NCBI GenBank assembly: GCA_965197555.1
Contig: OZ240213.1
Span: forward strand, 1,116,001-1,180,000
Direction: 5' to 3'
Length of the DNA stretch: 64,000 nt
DNA from: G965197555 sp965197555
GTDB taxonomy: Bacteria; Chloroflexota; Dehalococcoidia; Lucifugimonadales; UBA3495
Shown one piece after another: positions 25,723 through 33,894 of this stretch (positions are counted from its first letter, which is position 1; each line of letters starts with the position of its first letter). A program made the position numbers and the translations under genes. Under the pieces are notes generated by a model. That model saw nothing but the letters and a program-made list of their open reading frames with translations. It searched no databases and was not told the origin of the DNA.

Positions 25723-27054
25723 TCAGACGCCGGTGATGTTGTACTGGAGCGCGGTGTGAGTCGCGGTCGACCGGCTACCGCTGCGCTCTTGAAACGCCAT
25801 GCGGAAACTCACGACCATGATGTTCTGGCGCTTCTGGGGATCGCGTACGGTCTCGATGGTAAGCTCGCGCTTGAAGCCCACCCGCCACTGGCTGCGGTTC
25901 ACTATGAGCAGACGACCGGTGTTGGTGGCGTTACCGGCATCGGTTACTTTGCCGTCGGTATCCGCCAGCTTCATTTGCTCGGATACGATCACCGGTATAC
26001 CCTCAACCGCTCCCAGTTGACCGGTCAAGATGGTGGCCTGGGGCCCGAACTTGTCCAGCGTCCTGAAGTTGCCGACGCTCAGAGACCGAATGAAGGTGTT
26101 GACGTCGGTAAGGTAGACCATCTCGGAGGGCCGAACGCCGTACTTCCCCAGCTTGGCCCGGACCTCGTTGAACACATCGTCGGAGACAGCGCCAGCGTGG
26201 TTGTTGCCCTGGCCGGTGTTGTCAACCAAGGGTAGATGCAATAGCCCTTCAAATCCCACGAGCCATTGGCCCTTGCCAGCGTCGGTTGAAGCAATGGTTG
26301 CGCCGTCGGCGTTTATATTGTTCGTTGTGGTGGTGTCGGCGTTGAGCAATACGTCGTCGATGACTTCCCGGGCGTTCCTCATGAGGCTACGGCGCAGTTC
26401 CTCCATCATGGCGATGACCGCGTCCTCGTCCAGATCATAAGACCAGGGAACTTCAGCCACCAATTCGTAGGCCGTCAAGGTCTGGCGGGCGGTGGTGAGG
26501 GCAGTGCTCTTGGCAGCAACGTTTTCGGACCCCGGATACCAGTTAACATCGCCTAGTTGCAGGGGTATCTGAAAAGGATTGCTCGGCATCTGGATGGTGG
26601 TGAACAGGGGTGCGATGGCGGTCTCCAGGTTCACGTCGTCCCAGAGGGCCCGGGCCTCTTGGGTGTCCACCAGTTCATCCCCTGTTCCTGCGGTGGTGGA
26701 GTCCATCGCGGCCTTCAGGTTAACCTGCCAGTCCTCCAGCATTCGTGGATTGACCCCGGACGGGTCCCTTAATTGCGCAGTGAGCAAGCTCCTGACACAA
26801 GCCAGGTCCAGTATGTCCAGTCCGACGTACTTGCCGAAGGGTACCCTTGACCGGTCTCCTCTGCCGATGCGTGCCAGGATTGCTCGCTTCTCACCTTCCC
26901 TCCAATTGTCCTGGACTCTCGTCAATTGGGCCGCGATGCGGTCCACCTCCTCTTTCAGCGGCGGCAGCTCGGCATCCATTCGTGACTTGTAGTAGTCTCG
27001 TATGCTCGCTACTTCCCCTTTTATTAGTTCCGTATCCTGGATTCCGATCGCCAT
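25723..27054 (-). CDS. HK97-type major capsid protein
   Basis: A 443-residue protein. The N-terminal 100 residues are helical and charged (scaffold-like delta domain). The HK97 fold part includes LVAEVPWSYDLDEDAVIAMM, the GKGQWLVGFEGLLHLPL loop, LGAVEGIPVIVSEQM, and the C-terminal NRSQWRVGFKRELTIETVRD followed by a strand typical of the A domain. The ATG at 27054 has AGGAGG 7-8 nt upstream, so it is preferred to the ATG at 27081. It follows the prohead protease gene in the standard order. No frameshift is seen. Confidence 0.85.
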   Translation of the reverse strand: MAIGIQDTELIKGEVASIRDYYKSRMDAELPPLKEEVDRIAAQLTRVQDNWREGEKRAILARIGRGDRSRVPFGKYVGLDILDLACVRSLLTAQLRDPSGVNPRMLEDWQVNLKAAMDSTTAGTGDELVDTQEARALWDDVNLETAIAPLFTTIQMPSNPFQIPLQLGDVNWYPGSENVAAKSTALTTARQTLTAYELVAEVPWSYDLDEDAVIAMMEELRRSLMRNAREVIDDVLLNADTTTTNNINADGATIASTDAGKGQWLVGFEGLLHLPLVDNTGQGNNHAGAVSDDVFNEVRAKLGKYGVRPSEMVYLTDVNTFIRSLSVGNFRTLDKFGPQATILTGQLGAVEGIPVIVSEQMKLADTDGKVTDAGNATNTGRLLIVNRSQWRVGFKRELTIETVRDPQKRQNIMVVSFRMAFQERSGSRSTATHTALQYNITGV

Positions 27055-27144
27055 TCGGTCCTCCTTAAAGTTGTCCTTCAAGATTGCTTAATGATGCGCG
27101 AACGATGCTTCAACTCCCTGTGGGCGTGGAGTGGATTGATGAGA

Positions 27145-27942
27145 TCAAGGCTGGAAGCTCCTCAATGCCTCCATTACTTGGGCCACGTCTACTTGGGCCA
27201 GGTCTACTTGGGCCGCTTCGCCAGGCAATGGTTGACTTGCGCCCATCCCGTTAAGGTCCGCTACCGATTGGGCTAATTCCCCGGCCAGCTTGTCCAGTTC
27301 GTCGATGCGGGCGGCCAGAGTGGGCCACAATGCCTCTAAAGCCGCGGGGAAGGCGTGAGGGCTCGAGAGAGATTCAGTCGGCTGTGGTCCCTTTCTAACT
27401 CCTCGGCGCAATGCGTTTCGGTTGGCGGGGATAGGCACGGCGCTGGCCTCCAACAGCTCCTGTTCCAGGAATCTGATTCCCAGGAATGCCCCCGTCTTCT
27501 CCTGTCGGCGCTCCTCGAATCTGATGGGCTTGAATCCCACGGAAACACCTCGTTGGTAGCCACCTCGATACAGCGTTGCTACTTCTTGAGCAAACTGGGT
27601 GGGGGCGAACTCCATCCGGGCGATTAACCGGTGGGCTTCGGTCCATAGCTCTTCAGCCCGGCCAATGACGGGCCGCGCATAGTCATGGGCCCAGAGAAAC
27701 ACTGGATTACTTCGATAGGATTCCAGCTTCCATCCCTCAGCCACCACCACGTCGCCGTGCCGGTCCACCTCGTCGGTGGATAGCACAAAGGTCATTGATT
27801 GGTCTTGCGGCACGTCTGGTGATTGGACCTCGGCTTGGCTCCACTTACGCAAGACCGGCGCATCACTGGTCCCGCGATGGTAGGCCTCCAGCGCTTCCAA
27901 CAACCGCTCCCGCTCCCAAGTGATTGTGTTGGCCTCAAGCAT
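27145..27942 (-). CDS. HK97-family prohead protease (S78)
   Basis: A 265-residue protein. The catalytic His is in FLWAHDYARPVIG and the Ser in QRGVSVGFKP; the family hallmark ELLEASAVPIPANRNAL follows. These enzymes cleave the scaffold part of the capsid protein during maturation. The C-terminal 60 residues are low-complexity and end in AQVDLAQVDVAQV, coded by tandem 15-nt units near 27.18-27.22 kb. The ATG has GGGAGGTGAG upstream. It is the first gene of the capsid module. Confidence 0.88.
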   Translation of the reverse strand: MLEANTITWERERLLEALEAYHRGTSDAPVLRKWSQAEVQSPDVPQDQSMTFVLSTDEVDRHGDVVVAEGWKLESYRSNPVFLWAHDYARPVIGRAEELWTEAHRLIARMEFAPTQFAQEVATLYRGGYQRGVSVGFKPIRFEERRQEKTGAFLGIRFLEQELLEASAVPIPANRNALRRGVRKGPQPTESLSSPHAFPAALEALWPTLAARIDELDKLAGELAQSVADLNGMGASQPLPGEAAQVDLAQVDVAQVMEALRSFQP

Positions 27943-27986
27943 TACTCACCTCCCGGGTTAGACTTGGTCCACTGGCATGGGTGACA

Positions 27987-28020
27987 AAAGGGACAGCCCT
28001 TGTTAAGGGTCTGTCCCTTT
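27987..28020 (-). terminator. Nested hairpin just upstream of the capsid module
   Basis: AAAGGGACAG and CTGTCCCTTT form a perfect 10-bp stem enclosing a second CCCTT...AAGGG stem. On the minus strand it is followed by TTTTGTC. It ends 45 nt before the prohead protease start. A very similar structure precedes the terminase module at 47794-47828. It could terminate upstream transcription or act as a leader element. Confidence 0.6.
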
Positions 28021-28193
28021 CTGGGACGCTGTTAGTCTGTTTATCTGGTCAGTATCGAGGTTAGAAAAGTGATTTCCGGCGTGTCAACAAGTCCGTGACA
28101 CAGACCGCCAACGTTGGACGGTGATTGGGCAAGAAAGGGGTCCAAATCTGGACTGCATCCTGGGCAGGGCCTGGCGATTCTTGTAGGCGGTGG

Positions 28194-28337
28194 GAGTCCG
28201 TTGGTGGTGAGCCCTTTGGCACCGTCCTTCGAAAAGCCCTTCGACGGACTCAGGGCAGGCTCAGGACAGGTGTGTCGGACTATGAACGGATGGCTCTTCG
28301 ACAGGTTCAGGACTAACGGGGAGATTCGCGTTGGGTA
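28194..28337 (+). repeat. Composite dispersed repeat, copy 2
   Basis: About 140 nt built of TTCGACAGGCTCAGG-like units: GCCCTTCGACGGACTCAGGG, AGGCTCAGGACAGG and CTCTTCGACAGGTTCAGGAC, ending ACTAACGGGGAGATTCGCGTT. It aligns with the reverse complement of 41478-41576 and in its 3' half with 47270-47327. It fills part of the 517-nt gap between the capsid module and the A-type Fe-S gene, where I see no gene. Confidence 0.75.
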
Positions 28338-28460
28338 GACTATTAAATGCTCTGGCATGCTGGGTGCATTTGTTGACTGTAGGGAGGCTACCGTGATAGT
28401 CTGTACCGACCACAACACACAAGGTTGGGTTTGCCTCAAGATGTAGAGGAGCGTTGAGAC

Positions 28461-28826
28461 ATGGAAGTTAGCGCCATGGCTGTAGAGAAACTAAAAGAGG
28501 TGATGGAGGAGCAGGGGGAGCAAGACCAGTCCCTTCGGGTTATTGCCGTGCCTGCAGAAGCGGGTGGCGTCCAGTATATGCTCACGGTGGAGAAAGAGTC
28601 CCAACCCGACGATACGGTTCTCGACCTGGAAGGGCTGAGTTTCTTGATGGACTCCGATAGCGCTCCCTTCCTGGAGGAAGCGACCATCGACTATATAGAA
28701 AACTTCGGCGGTCGCGTAGGCTTCGTCATCAACAACCCAATGTTCTCCGGGGGCGGTTGCGGCGCAGGCTGTGGCTGCGGGAGCGGAGGGTGCGGTTGTG
28801 GCAGTGGCGGCTGCGGCGGCCATTAA
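28461..28826 (+). CDS. HesB/IscA-like A-type Fe-S protein with Gly-Cys tail
   Basis: A 121-residue protein with the A-type carrier fold: MAVEKLKEVMEEQG helix, LRVIAVPAEAGGVQYMLTV, LSFLMDSDSAPFLEEATIDY, and FVINNPMFSGGGCGAG, where the GGGCGxGC region supplies the usual C-terminal cysteines. The tail is extended into repeated GCGCGSGG units ending in His, adding Cys residues beyond the usual C-x-C. One typical internal Cys of IscA appears absent. It may store or carry Fe-S clusters or other metals. A terminator follows. Confidence 0.85.
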   Translation: MEVSAMAVEKLKEVMEEQGEQDQSLRVIAVPAEAGGVQYMLTVEKESQPDDTVLDLEGLSFLMDSDSAPFLEEATIDYIENFGGRVGFVINNPMFSGGGCGAGCGCGSGGCGCGSGGCGGH

Positions 28827-28855
28827 CCCCCTCAAGTCTAGATAGGGATTCTGCT

Positions 28856-28887
28856 AGAAGCCCCGCATTTGTGGGGCTTCTCTTTTG
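28856..28887 (+). terminator. Intrinsic terminator after the Fe-S protein gene
   Basis: AGAAGCCCC and GGGGCTTCT make a perfect 9-bp stem around GCATTTGT, followed by CTTTTG. It lies 30 nt after the stop codon, in the right orientation for the upstream gene. Confidence 0.85.
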
Positions 28888-29051
28888 CTAATGGCATTTC
28901 GACCGCCGATGCGAAGTCTGCTGCGGAACAGGGCAATCGCATTATATGTCTCAGGGCTGCAGGTGTCCCCCATCGACGACTTGCGCCTAACTACCCCTGA
29001 GCTGCCATGGCCAGAGCGTCATTGGTACGAAAGCAGCCGGCAGCCCCCAAT

Positions 29052-29138
29052 TCGTCATTCCCGCGTGCGCGGGAATCCAGAGAAGCACCCATCCGAAAGG
29101 GCCACGCCACCAGACTCCCGTGAAAGCGGGGGTGACAG
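29052..29138. repeat. Inverted-repeat element of the TCATTCCCGCG type
   Basis: CGTCATTCCCGCG...CGCGGGAATCCAG at the left and a diverged reverse-complementary half, CAGACTCCCGTGAAAGCGGG plus GGTGACAGCG, at the right enclose about 25 nt. This is the widespread palindromic family seen between genes in many bacteria. It occupies the 470-nt gap before the TPP enzyme gene; an open frame across it (28885-29175) is not convincing. Confidence 0.7.
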
Positions 29139-29300
29139 CGAACGGTTCTTTCCAGCTAAAATGCGATTGCCCTAGCCCCGGAAGGGTTCCCTTGACGCTC
29201 TTTCAACCCCCAAGGATAATGCTGCATAAGTTCCCGGGCGTCCGCTTGTAGTCCGATTGTGGGAAAATCAACCCGTCGCAATAGTTACTGGGGAGGAACC

Positions 29301-30974
29301 ATGGCTCGTATCACTGGCAGCCACCTGATCGGAAAGGCTTTGAAATTAGAGGGTGTGACCAACGTTTTCACCCTTGCCGGCGATCACATCCTGCCGGTTC
29401 TGGACGTGATGTCCGACCAGGACTTTCGGTTTATAGACACCCGCCATGAACAAGCGGCGGTTCACATGGCCGATGCTTGGGGGCGGATCACGGGTCAGCT
29501 CGGCGTTTGCATGTACACCACGCCGGGGTTCGCCAACGCCATCCCTGGGTTGGCCAACGCCTCCCACGGTGACGCCCCCCTGCTTTCCATCGCAGGGTCT
29601 GCGGACTTGAGTGAGCTAGGCCGCGGCGCTATGCAAGAGATCGATCAAGTGGGCATGGCCGCGCCGACAGTTAAAGGCTCTTTTATGGTCCATGATGCCC
29701 GGCGCATCCCCGACTTTATCGCCCGGGCAACCAGGCTGGCCTTCAGCGGGCGCCGAGGTCCGGTGCACCTAACCATCCCCATAGACGTGCAGGAGCAGGA
29801 AGTCGACGAGGACGATGTGGTGCTCTATAACCCGGACGAGTACCGGCCCACCGAGGCTGTGTTGGCTCAACCGGAGCTGGTGCAGCGCACCATTGACTTG
29901 TTGCGGCAGGCCAAGCGCCCCATCGCCATCGCCGGGGATGCTGCTGGCTATACCCAAGCCGCCGACGCTCTGCAACGCTTTGCCGAGATCACCAAGGTGC
30001 CGCTTTTGACCGAAGGACAGGCGCGGGGACTAGTTTCAGATGACCACCCCCAGGTTTTCGGCTTCTTTGAGCGGGGACTGAACTGGGCTGCCAGGAAGCT
30101 GGCCGACGCTGACCTGGTGGTACTGTTGGGCCGGAAACAAGATTACAGCATCGGGTTCTGCCGCTCCCCAAATGTTGCTGCCGATGCCAAGATCATCCAA
30201 GTGGACCCCTCCCCTGCCGAGGTCGGCCGCAATCGAGGGGTCGCAGTGGGGATGGTGGGTGACGTGACTTCAGTGTTGGAGCAAATCAATGTGGAGGCCG
30301 CCAGGGCAAGCTGGGAGGAGAGCCCCTGGGTAGAGGAACTCCGCGGCGCCCGGGCGGCTCAGGCAGAATGGTCCGATGGCCTGGCGGAGCCGGACACGCC
30401 GATGCATGCCATGTACGTTCACAAGGCCATAGAATCGATGCTGCGCCCCGATGACTGCCTGGTTTTTGATGGGGGAGATTTCTGCCATTTCGGCCGTTCC
30501 TTGCTCCCTGCCCGTATGCCCGGCCGTTGGCACTACGTTTCAAGCCTAGGGATGTTGGGGTCTGCCCTCCCCACCGGGCTGACGGCAAAGCTGGCGTACC
30601 CGGACTCGAGGGTCATTGTTTGCTCCGGAGACGGTGCCTTCGGCTTCAATGGCATGGAGTACGACACCGCGGTGCGCCATGGTCTGAACGTTGTTTCCGT
30701 TCTGGGCAACGACGCGGCCTGGGGCATTGACCGCCAGATACAACTGGGCTTGTACGGGCGCCCGGTAGCCACGGACTTGCTGCCCACCCGGTATGACCGG
30801 GTGGTGGAAGGTCTCGGCGGCTACGGTGAGTCTGTGGAGCGTCCCGAAGACCTGAAACCAGCGCTGGAGCGGGCCTTCAACTCCGGCAGGCCGGCCCTGA
30901 TCAACGTCGCCGTCCAACGGGCCATCAGCCCCAGGGCGGAAGCGGCCATTACCCGGAGGCAGAACAAGGGGTAG
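29301..30974 (+). CDS. Thiamine pyrophosphate-dependent enzyme, acetolactate synthase-like
   Basis: A 557-residue protein with three TPP-family domains. The N-terminal PYR domain has VFTLAGDHILPVLDVM, the activating Glu in DTRHEQAAVHMADAWGR, and TTPGFANAIPGLANA. The central domain begins near residue 190. The C-terminal PP domain carries the metal motif SGDGAFGFNGMEYDTAVRHG (GDG...N). It is similar to acetolactate synthase large subunit, oxalyl-CoA decarboxylase and related 2-oxoacid enzymes; no small regulatory subunit gene is nearby, so a non-biosynthetic role is likely. The ATG has GGGAGG upstream. Confidence 0.88.
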   Translation: MARITGSHLIGKALKLEGVTNVFTLAGDHILPVLDVMSDQDFRFIDTRHEQAAVHMADAWGRITGQLGVCMYTTPGFANAIPGLANASHGDAPLLSIAGSADLSELGRGAMQEIDQVGMAAPTVKGSFMVHDARRIPDFIARATRLAFSGRRGPVHLTIPIDVQEQEVDEDDVVLYNPDEYRPTEAVLAQPELVQRTIDLLRQAKRPIAIAGDAAGYTQAADALQRFAEITKVPLLTEGQARGLVSDDHPQVFGFFERGLNWAARKLADADLVVLLGRKQDYSIGFCRSPNVAADAKIIQVDPSPAEVGRNRGVAVGMVGDVTSVLEQINVEAARASWEESPWVEELRGARAAQAEWSDGLAEPDTPMHAMYVHKAIESMLRPDDCLVFDGGDFCHFGRSLLPARMPGRWHYVSSLGMLGSALPTGLTAKLAYPDSRVIVCSGDGAFGFNGMEYDTAVRHGLNVVSVLGNDAAWGIDRQIQLGLYGRPVATDLLPTRYDRVVEGLGGYGESVERPEDLKPALERAFNSGRPALINVAVQRAISPRAEAAITRRQNKG

Positions 30975-31177
30975 ACCGCTGCGGGCCCGGCACTACTGAA
31001 GCAAGAGCCCACGGTTGATATAAGGAGAGCCGCGAGCTCGGTAAAGCCCCGTTTGGGGCAGAGCCATGTGGGCGGGCGCGCCTGCGGTACTGCAGGCGAA
31101 TCGGCGCCGGTACCCATAGGGCGATGTATCGTCGGCTCTGCGCATAACATGTGAACACGATACCGAGGAGGCAACAA
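30975..31177. other. Intergenic leader with GC-rich hairpins
   Basis: About 200 nt before the gamma-glutamyltransferase gene. It contains GCCCCGTTTGGGGC and a perfect CGCCTGC-GGTACT-GCAGGCG hairpin (31079-31098). Neither is followed by a U-run. I recognise no riboswitch or gene. Confidence 0.4.
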
Positions 31178-32896
31178 TTGACTCAATCACCGCATGGAGT
31201 CAGGTTTGAATCCCACCGGCCGGTGGTAATGGGACGCAACGGAATGGTCTCTTCAGGCCATCCCCTCGCTTCCCAAGCGGGCATATCCATCCTTCAAAAA
31301 GGCGGCAACGCAATGGACGCCGCCATCGCCACCGCCGCTGCTTTGAACGTGGTTGAGCCTCTGATGTCGGGAATTGGCGGCGATGGGTTCATTATGGTTT
31401 ATCTCAAGCAAGACGACTCCCTCCAGGTGTGCAACGGCACTGGCGCGGCGCCTTACGAGGCCACCATCGAGCGGTTTGCTGCCCAAGGAATTCCCGACAA
31501 AGGCATCCTCTCGGTGTCAGTGCCTGGGTTGTTGAATGCCTGGCTTTCGGCTCATGAACGGTACGGGTCCATCACCTTTGGTGAGGTGATGGCTCCAGCC
31601 CTGGACTTGGCGGACAATGGCTTTCCCGTAAGTCACGTACTGGCCGCCGCTATAGCTGCCGACCCTCTGCTATGCGAATTTCCCACATCCCGGGCGGTAT
31701 TCGCCCGGGATGGCCGTCCTCTGCGCGCTGGGGAAATTCTGTACCAAAAGGACCTGACAAGAACATTTCAGGCCATCATTGATGGAGGGCGGGACGCCTT
31801 TTACCGGGGAGACATCGCCCGTCGCATTATCCAGTTCAGCAACGACCAGGCAGGATTGCTATCTTTAAAGGACTTCTCAGACTGCAGCAGCCAGTGGCAG
31901 GAGCCCATCTCTACTACTTACCACGGCCATACAGTCTACGAAGCGCCGCCCAACTCCAGCGGCCACATTCTGCTCCAAGAGCTGAACCTCGTAGAGGAGC
32001 TGGGCTTGGAGCGCCTCGGTTGTAACACTGCCGAGAGTATCCATCTGATGGTGGAAGCCAAGAAGCTAGCCTTCATGGACCGGGAAGCATATGTGGCCGA
32101 CCCCAACTTCGTAGACATACCGGTCCAAGGTTTGGTTTCCAAAGGGTACGCCAAGGAACGAGCCAAGCTAATAGATCCGGAGCGGGCTGCTTCCCAAGTC
32201 CACGCCGGGGACCCTTGGGCGCATCAGCGAGGGGGTCCCGCATCATCTCGGGCGGCTGCTGGAGTCGGGGCAGCCCAGCAAGAAGAGGACACCACCTGCT
32301 TCGCAGTGGTGGACCGTTGGGGCAACGCTGTTTGCCAGCTACAGAGTATTCAAAGCGCGTGGGGGTCTAGCCTGATCGCTGGTGACACCGGAATCCTCTT
32401 GAACAATCGTATGACTTATTGGCACCTAGACCCGGACCACGTGGACTCTCTACAACCTGGGAAAAGAGTGCGCCATACCATGAACCCGGTAATGGTGTTT
32501 CGCAATGGCCCTGGAGGCACCAACGGTCATCGGCGGTTGGCCTTGGTCTGCGGCACCCCGGGCGCGGACACCCAGGTGCAAACCAACCTGCAGGTAATTA
32601 CCCATGTGTTGGATTTCGGAATGACGGTAGCTGAAGCCGTGGAGGCGCCGCGGTGGCGCGATGCCCACAGCCCCACCGAGTCCACCCTGCCACATACCTG
32701 CGATGATGTGCTACAACTCGAAAGCCGGTTCAGCAAGGACGTGATGCCGGGCTTGGAGCGCCGGGGGCACCGGTTGGAAATACAAGGGGCCTGGGAAGGC
32801 CGTGGCAGCGAGGTAATGATTCAGTTAGATTCCAATACTGAGGTCCTCCACGGTGCTGCGGACCCCCGCCGGGATGGCTACGCCATAGGCTGGTGA
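31178..32896 (+). CDS. Gamma-glutamyltransferase family protein
   Basis: A 572-residue Ntn-hydrolase. Visible: GNAMDAAIATAAALNVVEPLMSGIGGDGF near the start (two pieces of the family signature), SVPGLLNAWLSAHERYG, and the autoprocessing Thr in EEDTTCFAVVDRWGNAV near nt 32290. After it comes LNNRM, where MNPVM and CGTPGADTQVQ follow. I see no signal peptide, so it may be cytoplasmic, unlike periplasmic Ggt, and acyl or glutaryl amidase relatives cannot be excluded. TTG at 31178 is preferred because GAGGAGG is 6 nt upstream. Confidence 0.9.
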   Translation: MTQSPHGVRFESHRPVVMGRNGMVSSGHPLASQAGISILQKGGNAMDAAIATAAALNVVEPLMSGIGGDGFIMVYLKQDDSLQVCNGTGAAPYEATIERFAAQGIPDKGILSVSVPGLLNAWLSAHERYGSITFGEVMAPALDLADNGFPVSHVLAAAIAADPLLCEFPTSRAVFARDGRPLRAGEILYQKDLTRTFQAIIDGGRDAFYRGDIARRIIQFSNDQAGLLSLKDFSDCSSQWQEPISTTYHGHTVYEAPPNSSGHILLQELNLVEELGLERLGCNTAESIHLMVEAKKLAFMDREAYVADPNFVDIPVQGLVSKGYAKERAKLIDPERAASQVHAGDPWAHQRGGPASSRAAAGVGAAQQEEDTTCFAVVDRWGNAVCQLQSIQSAWGSSLIAGDTGILLNNRMTYWHLDPDHVDSLQPGKRVRHTMNPVMVFRNGPGGTNGHRRLALVCGTPGADTQVQTNLQVITHVLDFGMTVAEAVEAPRWRDAHSPTESTLPHTCDDVLQLESRFSKDVMPGLERRGHRLEIQGAWEGRGSEVMIQLDSNTEVLHGAADPRRDGYAIGW

Positions 32897-32930
32897 CCGT
32901 CGAGCTACCAGGCAACGGAGGACTCGAGCC

Positions 32931-33413
32931 GTGATGATTCCCGGGGAAAAGAGAAGCCAGACTCCCGATGAATGCGGACACCGTGCCGGAGTGTTTGCTG
33001 AGTCCATCAGGGACAATGATATGGAGCTGGCTTGGTCGTTGTTATCCAAAGAGACCAGAGGCATGCGCATGGGTGTTTGGGCCACCCGGAACAACACCGA
33101 CATGCAGCTTGCTTACCGGGCCGCCTATGACCCGGACCATCCGATGCGAGAGTCGATGCTGGAGGATTTCCGGACCACGGTATTAAGGCTATGGCCATTG
33201 GAAGACCTGACCGACCTTGGCGTCGCGCCCACCAGTTACGTGGATGACGAGCACGCGTTCGCTTTTTTGCCGTTTGGGTTGACCAGAGCGCCAAGACAGA
33301 CTTTACACCGCCGAATGATGTCAGGGATCATTCTTCCCATGCTGCTGGAAGATGGTGATTGGCGGATCGACCTGCCAGGTTGGCGCTTCTTAGAGACCGG
33401 GGGCGGTGACTGA
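32931..33413 (+). CDS. Uncharacterised protein, 160 residues
   Basis: I do not recognise the family. It is a charged, soluble protein with helical first half (AGVFAESIRDNDMELAWSLL) and a C-terminal part with strand pattern (HAFAFLPFGLTRAPRQ, DGDWRIDLPGWRF) that recalls SnoaL/NTF2-like folds. It begins 34 nt after the gamma-glutamyltransferase gene and ends 5 nt before the HNH gene, so the three may form one transcription unit. GTG at 32931 or ATG at 32934 may be the start. Confidence 0.65.
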   Translation: MMIPGEKRSQTPDECGHRAGVFAESIRDNDMELAWSLLSKETRGMRMGVWATRNNTDMQLAYRAAYDPDHPMRESMLEDFRTTVLRLWPLEDLTDLGVAPTSYVDDEHAFAFLPFGLTRAPRQTLHRRMMSGIILPMLLEDGDWRIDLPGWRFLETGGGD

Positions 33414-33418
33414 CGTCC

Positions 33419-33754
33419 ATGCCCAGACCCCGGGCCGAAATGCAGGACCGGCGCACCAGGTTCTCATCTGGCGATTCTCAGTCGTGTGAGCTGTGCCGCC
33501 GCCAGTCCCACGCCTACACCGTCCATCACCTGGTCCCCCGGTCCAGAGGTGGCAAACATGGGCCCACCACTAAGCTGTGCCCTACGTGTCATCGCCAGCT
33601 ACACGCTATGTTCTCCGAGGCGACCTTGGCCCGCGAGCTTGATTCCATCGACAGGATCAAAGCCAATCCCGACATGGCCAGCTACCTGAGGTGGGTAAGA
33701 AAGCAAAAAGGCCCTAGGAACTTCCGGGCACGGCAAGCCAACCGCCGCCAGTGA
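33419..33754 (+). CDS. Small HNH endonuclease-like protein
   Basis: A 111-residue protein with a complete HNH/zinc motif: CELCRRQ, then TVHHLVPRSRGGKHGP, and LCPTCHRQLHAMF. The two CxxC pairs and the H-H-H positions are kept. Its basic C-terminus (KQKGPRNFRARQANRRQ) suggests nucleic-acid binding. The target is unknown. Such small HNH proteins occur both in mobile elements and as lone chromosomal genes; nothing else mobile is next to it. Confidence 0.85.
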   Translation: MPRPRAEMQDRRTRFSSGDSQSCELCRRQSHAYTVHHLVPRSRGGKHGPTTKLCPTCHRQLHAMFSEATLARELDSIDRIKANPDMASYLRWVRKQKGPRNFRARQANRRQ

Positions 33755-33894
33755 ATAGGTCATGGGCTGGTGTGGGACCGGCTAATTCATCCGGGGCAGA
33801 CGTCGATGTAGTCGCAAGCACCTGCTCCAGCTAACAGCAGTTGAGACGGTTATTCTTGTGCTTGGGGCGTCTGGATAATATACTCCGAGTTGTT

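Noticed and set aside
28041..28439. A 132-codon minus-strand frame
   Set aside because: It is translated dispersed repeat (repeated LSKS/ALSPSKG peptides).
28885..29175. A 96-codon plus-strand frame before the TPP enzyme gene
   Set aside because: Its second half is the translated TCATTCCCGCG inverted repeat and it has no ribosome-binding site.
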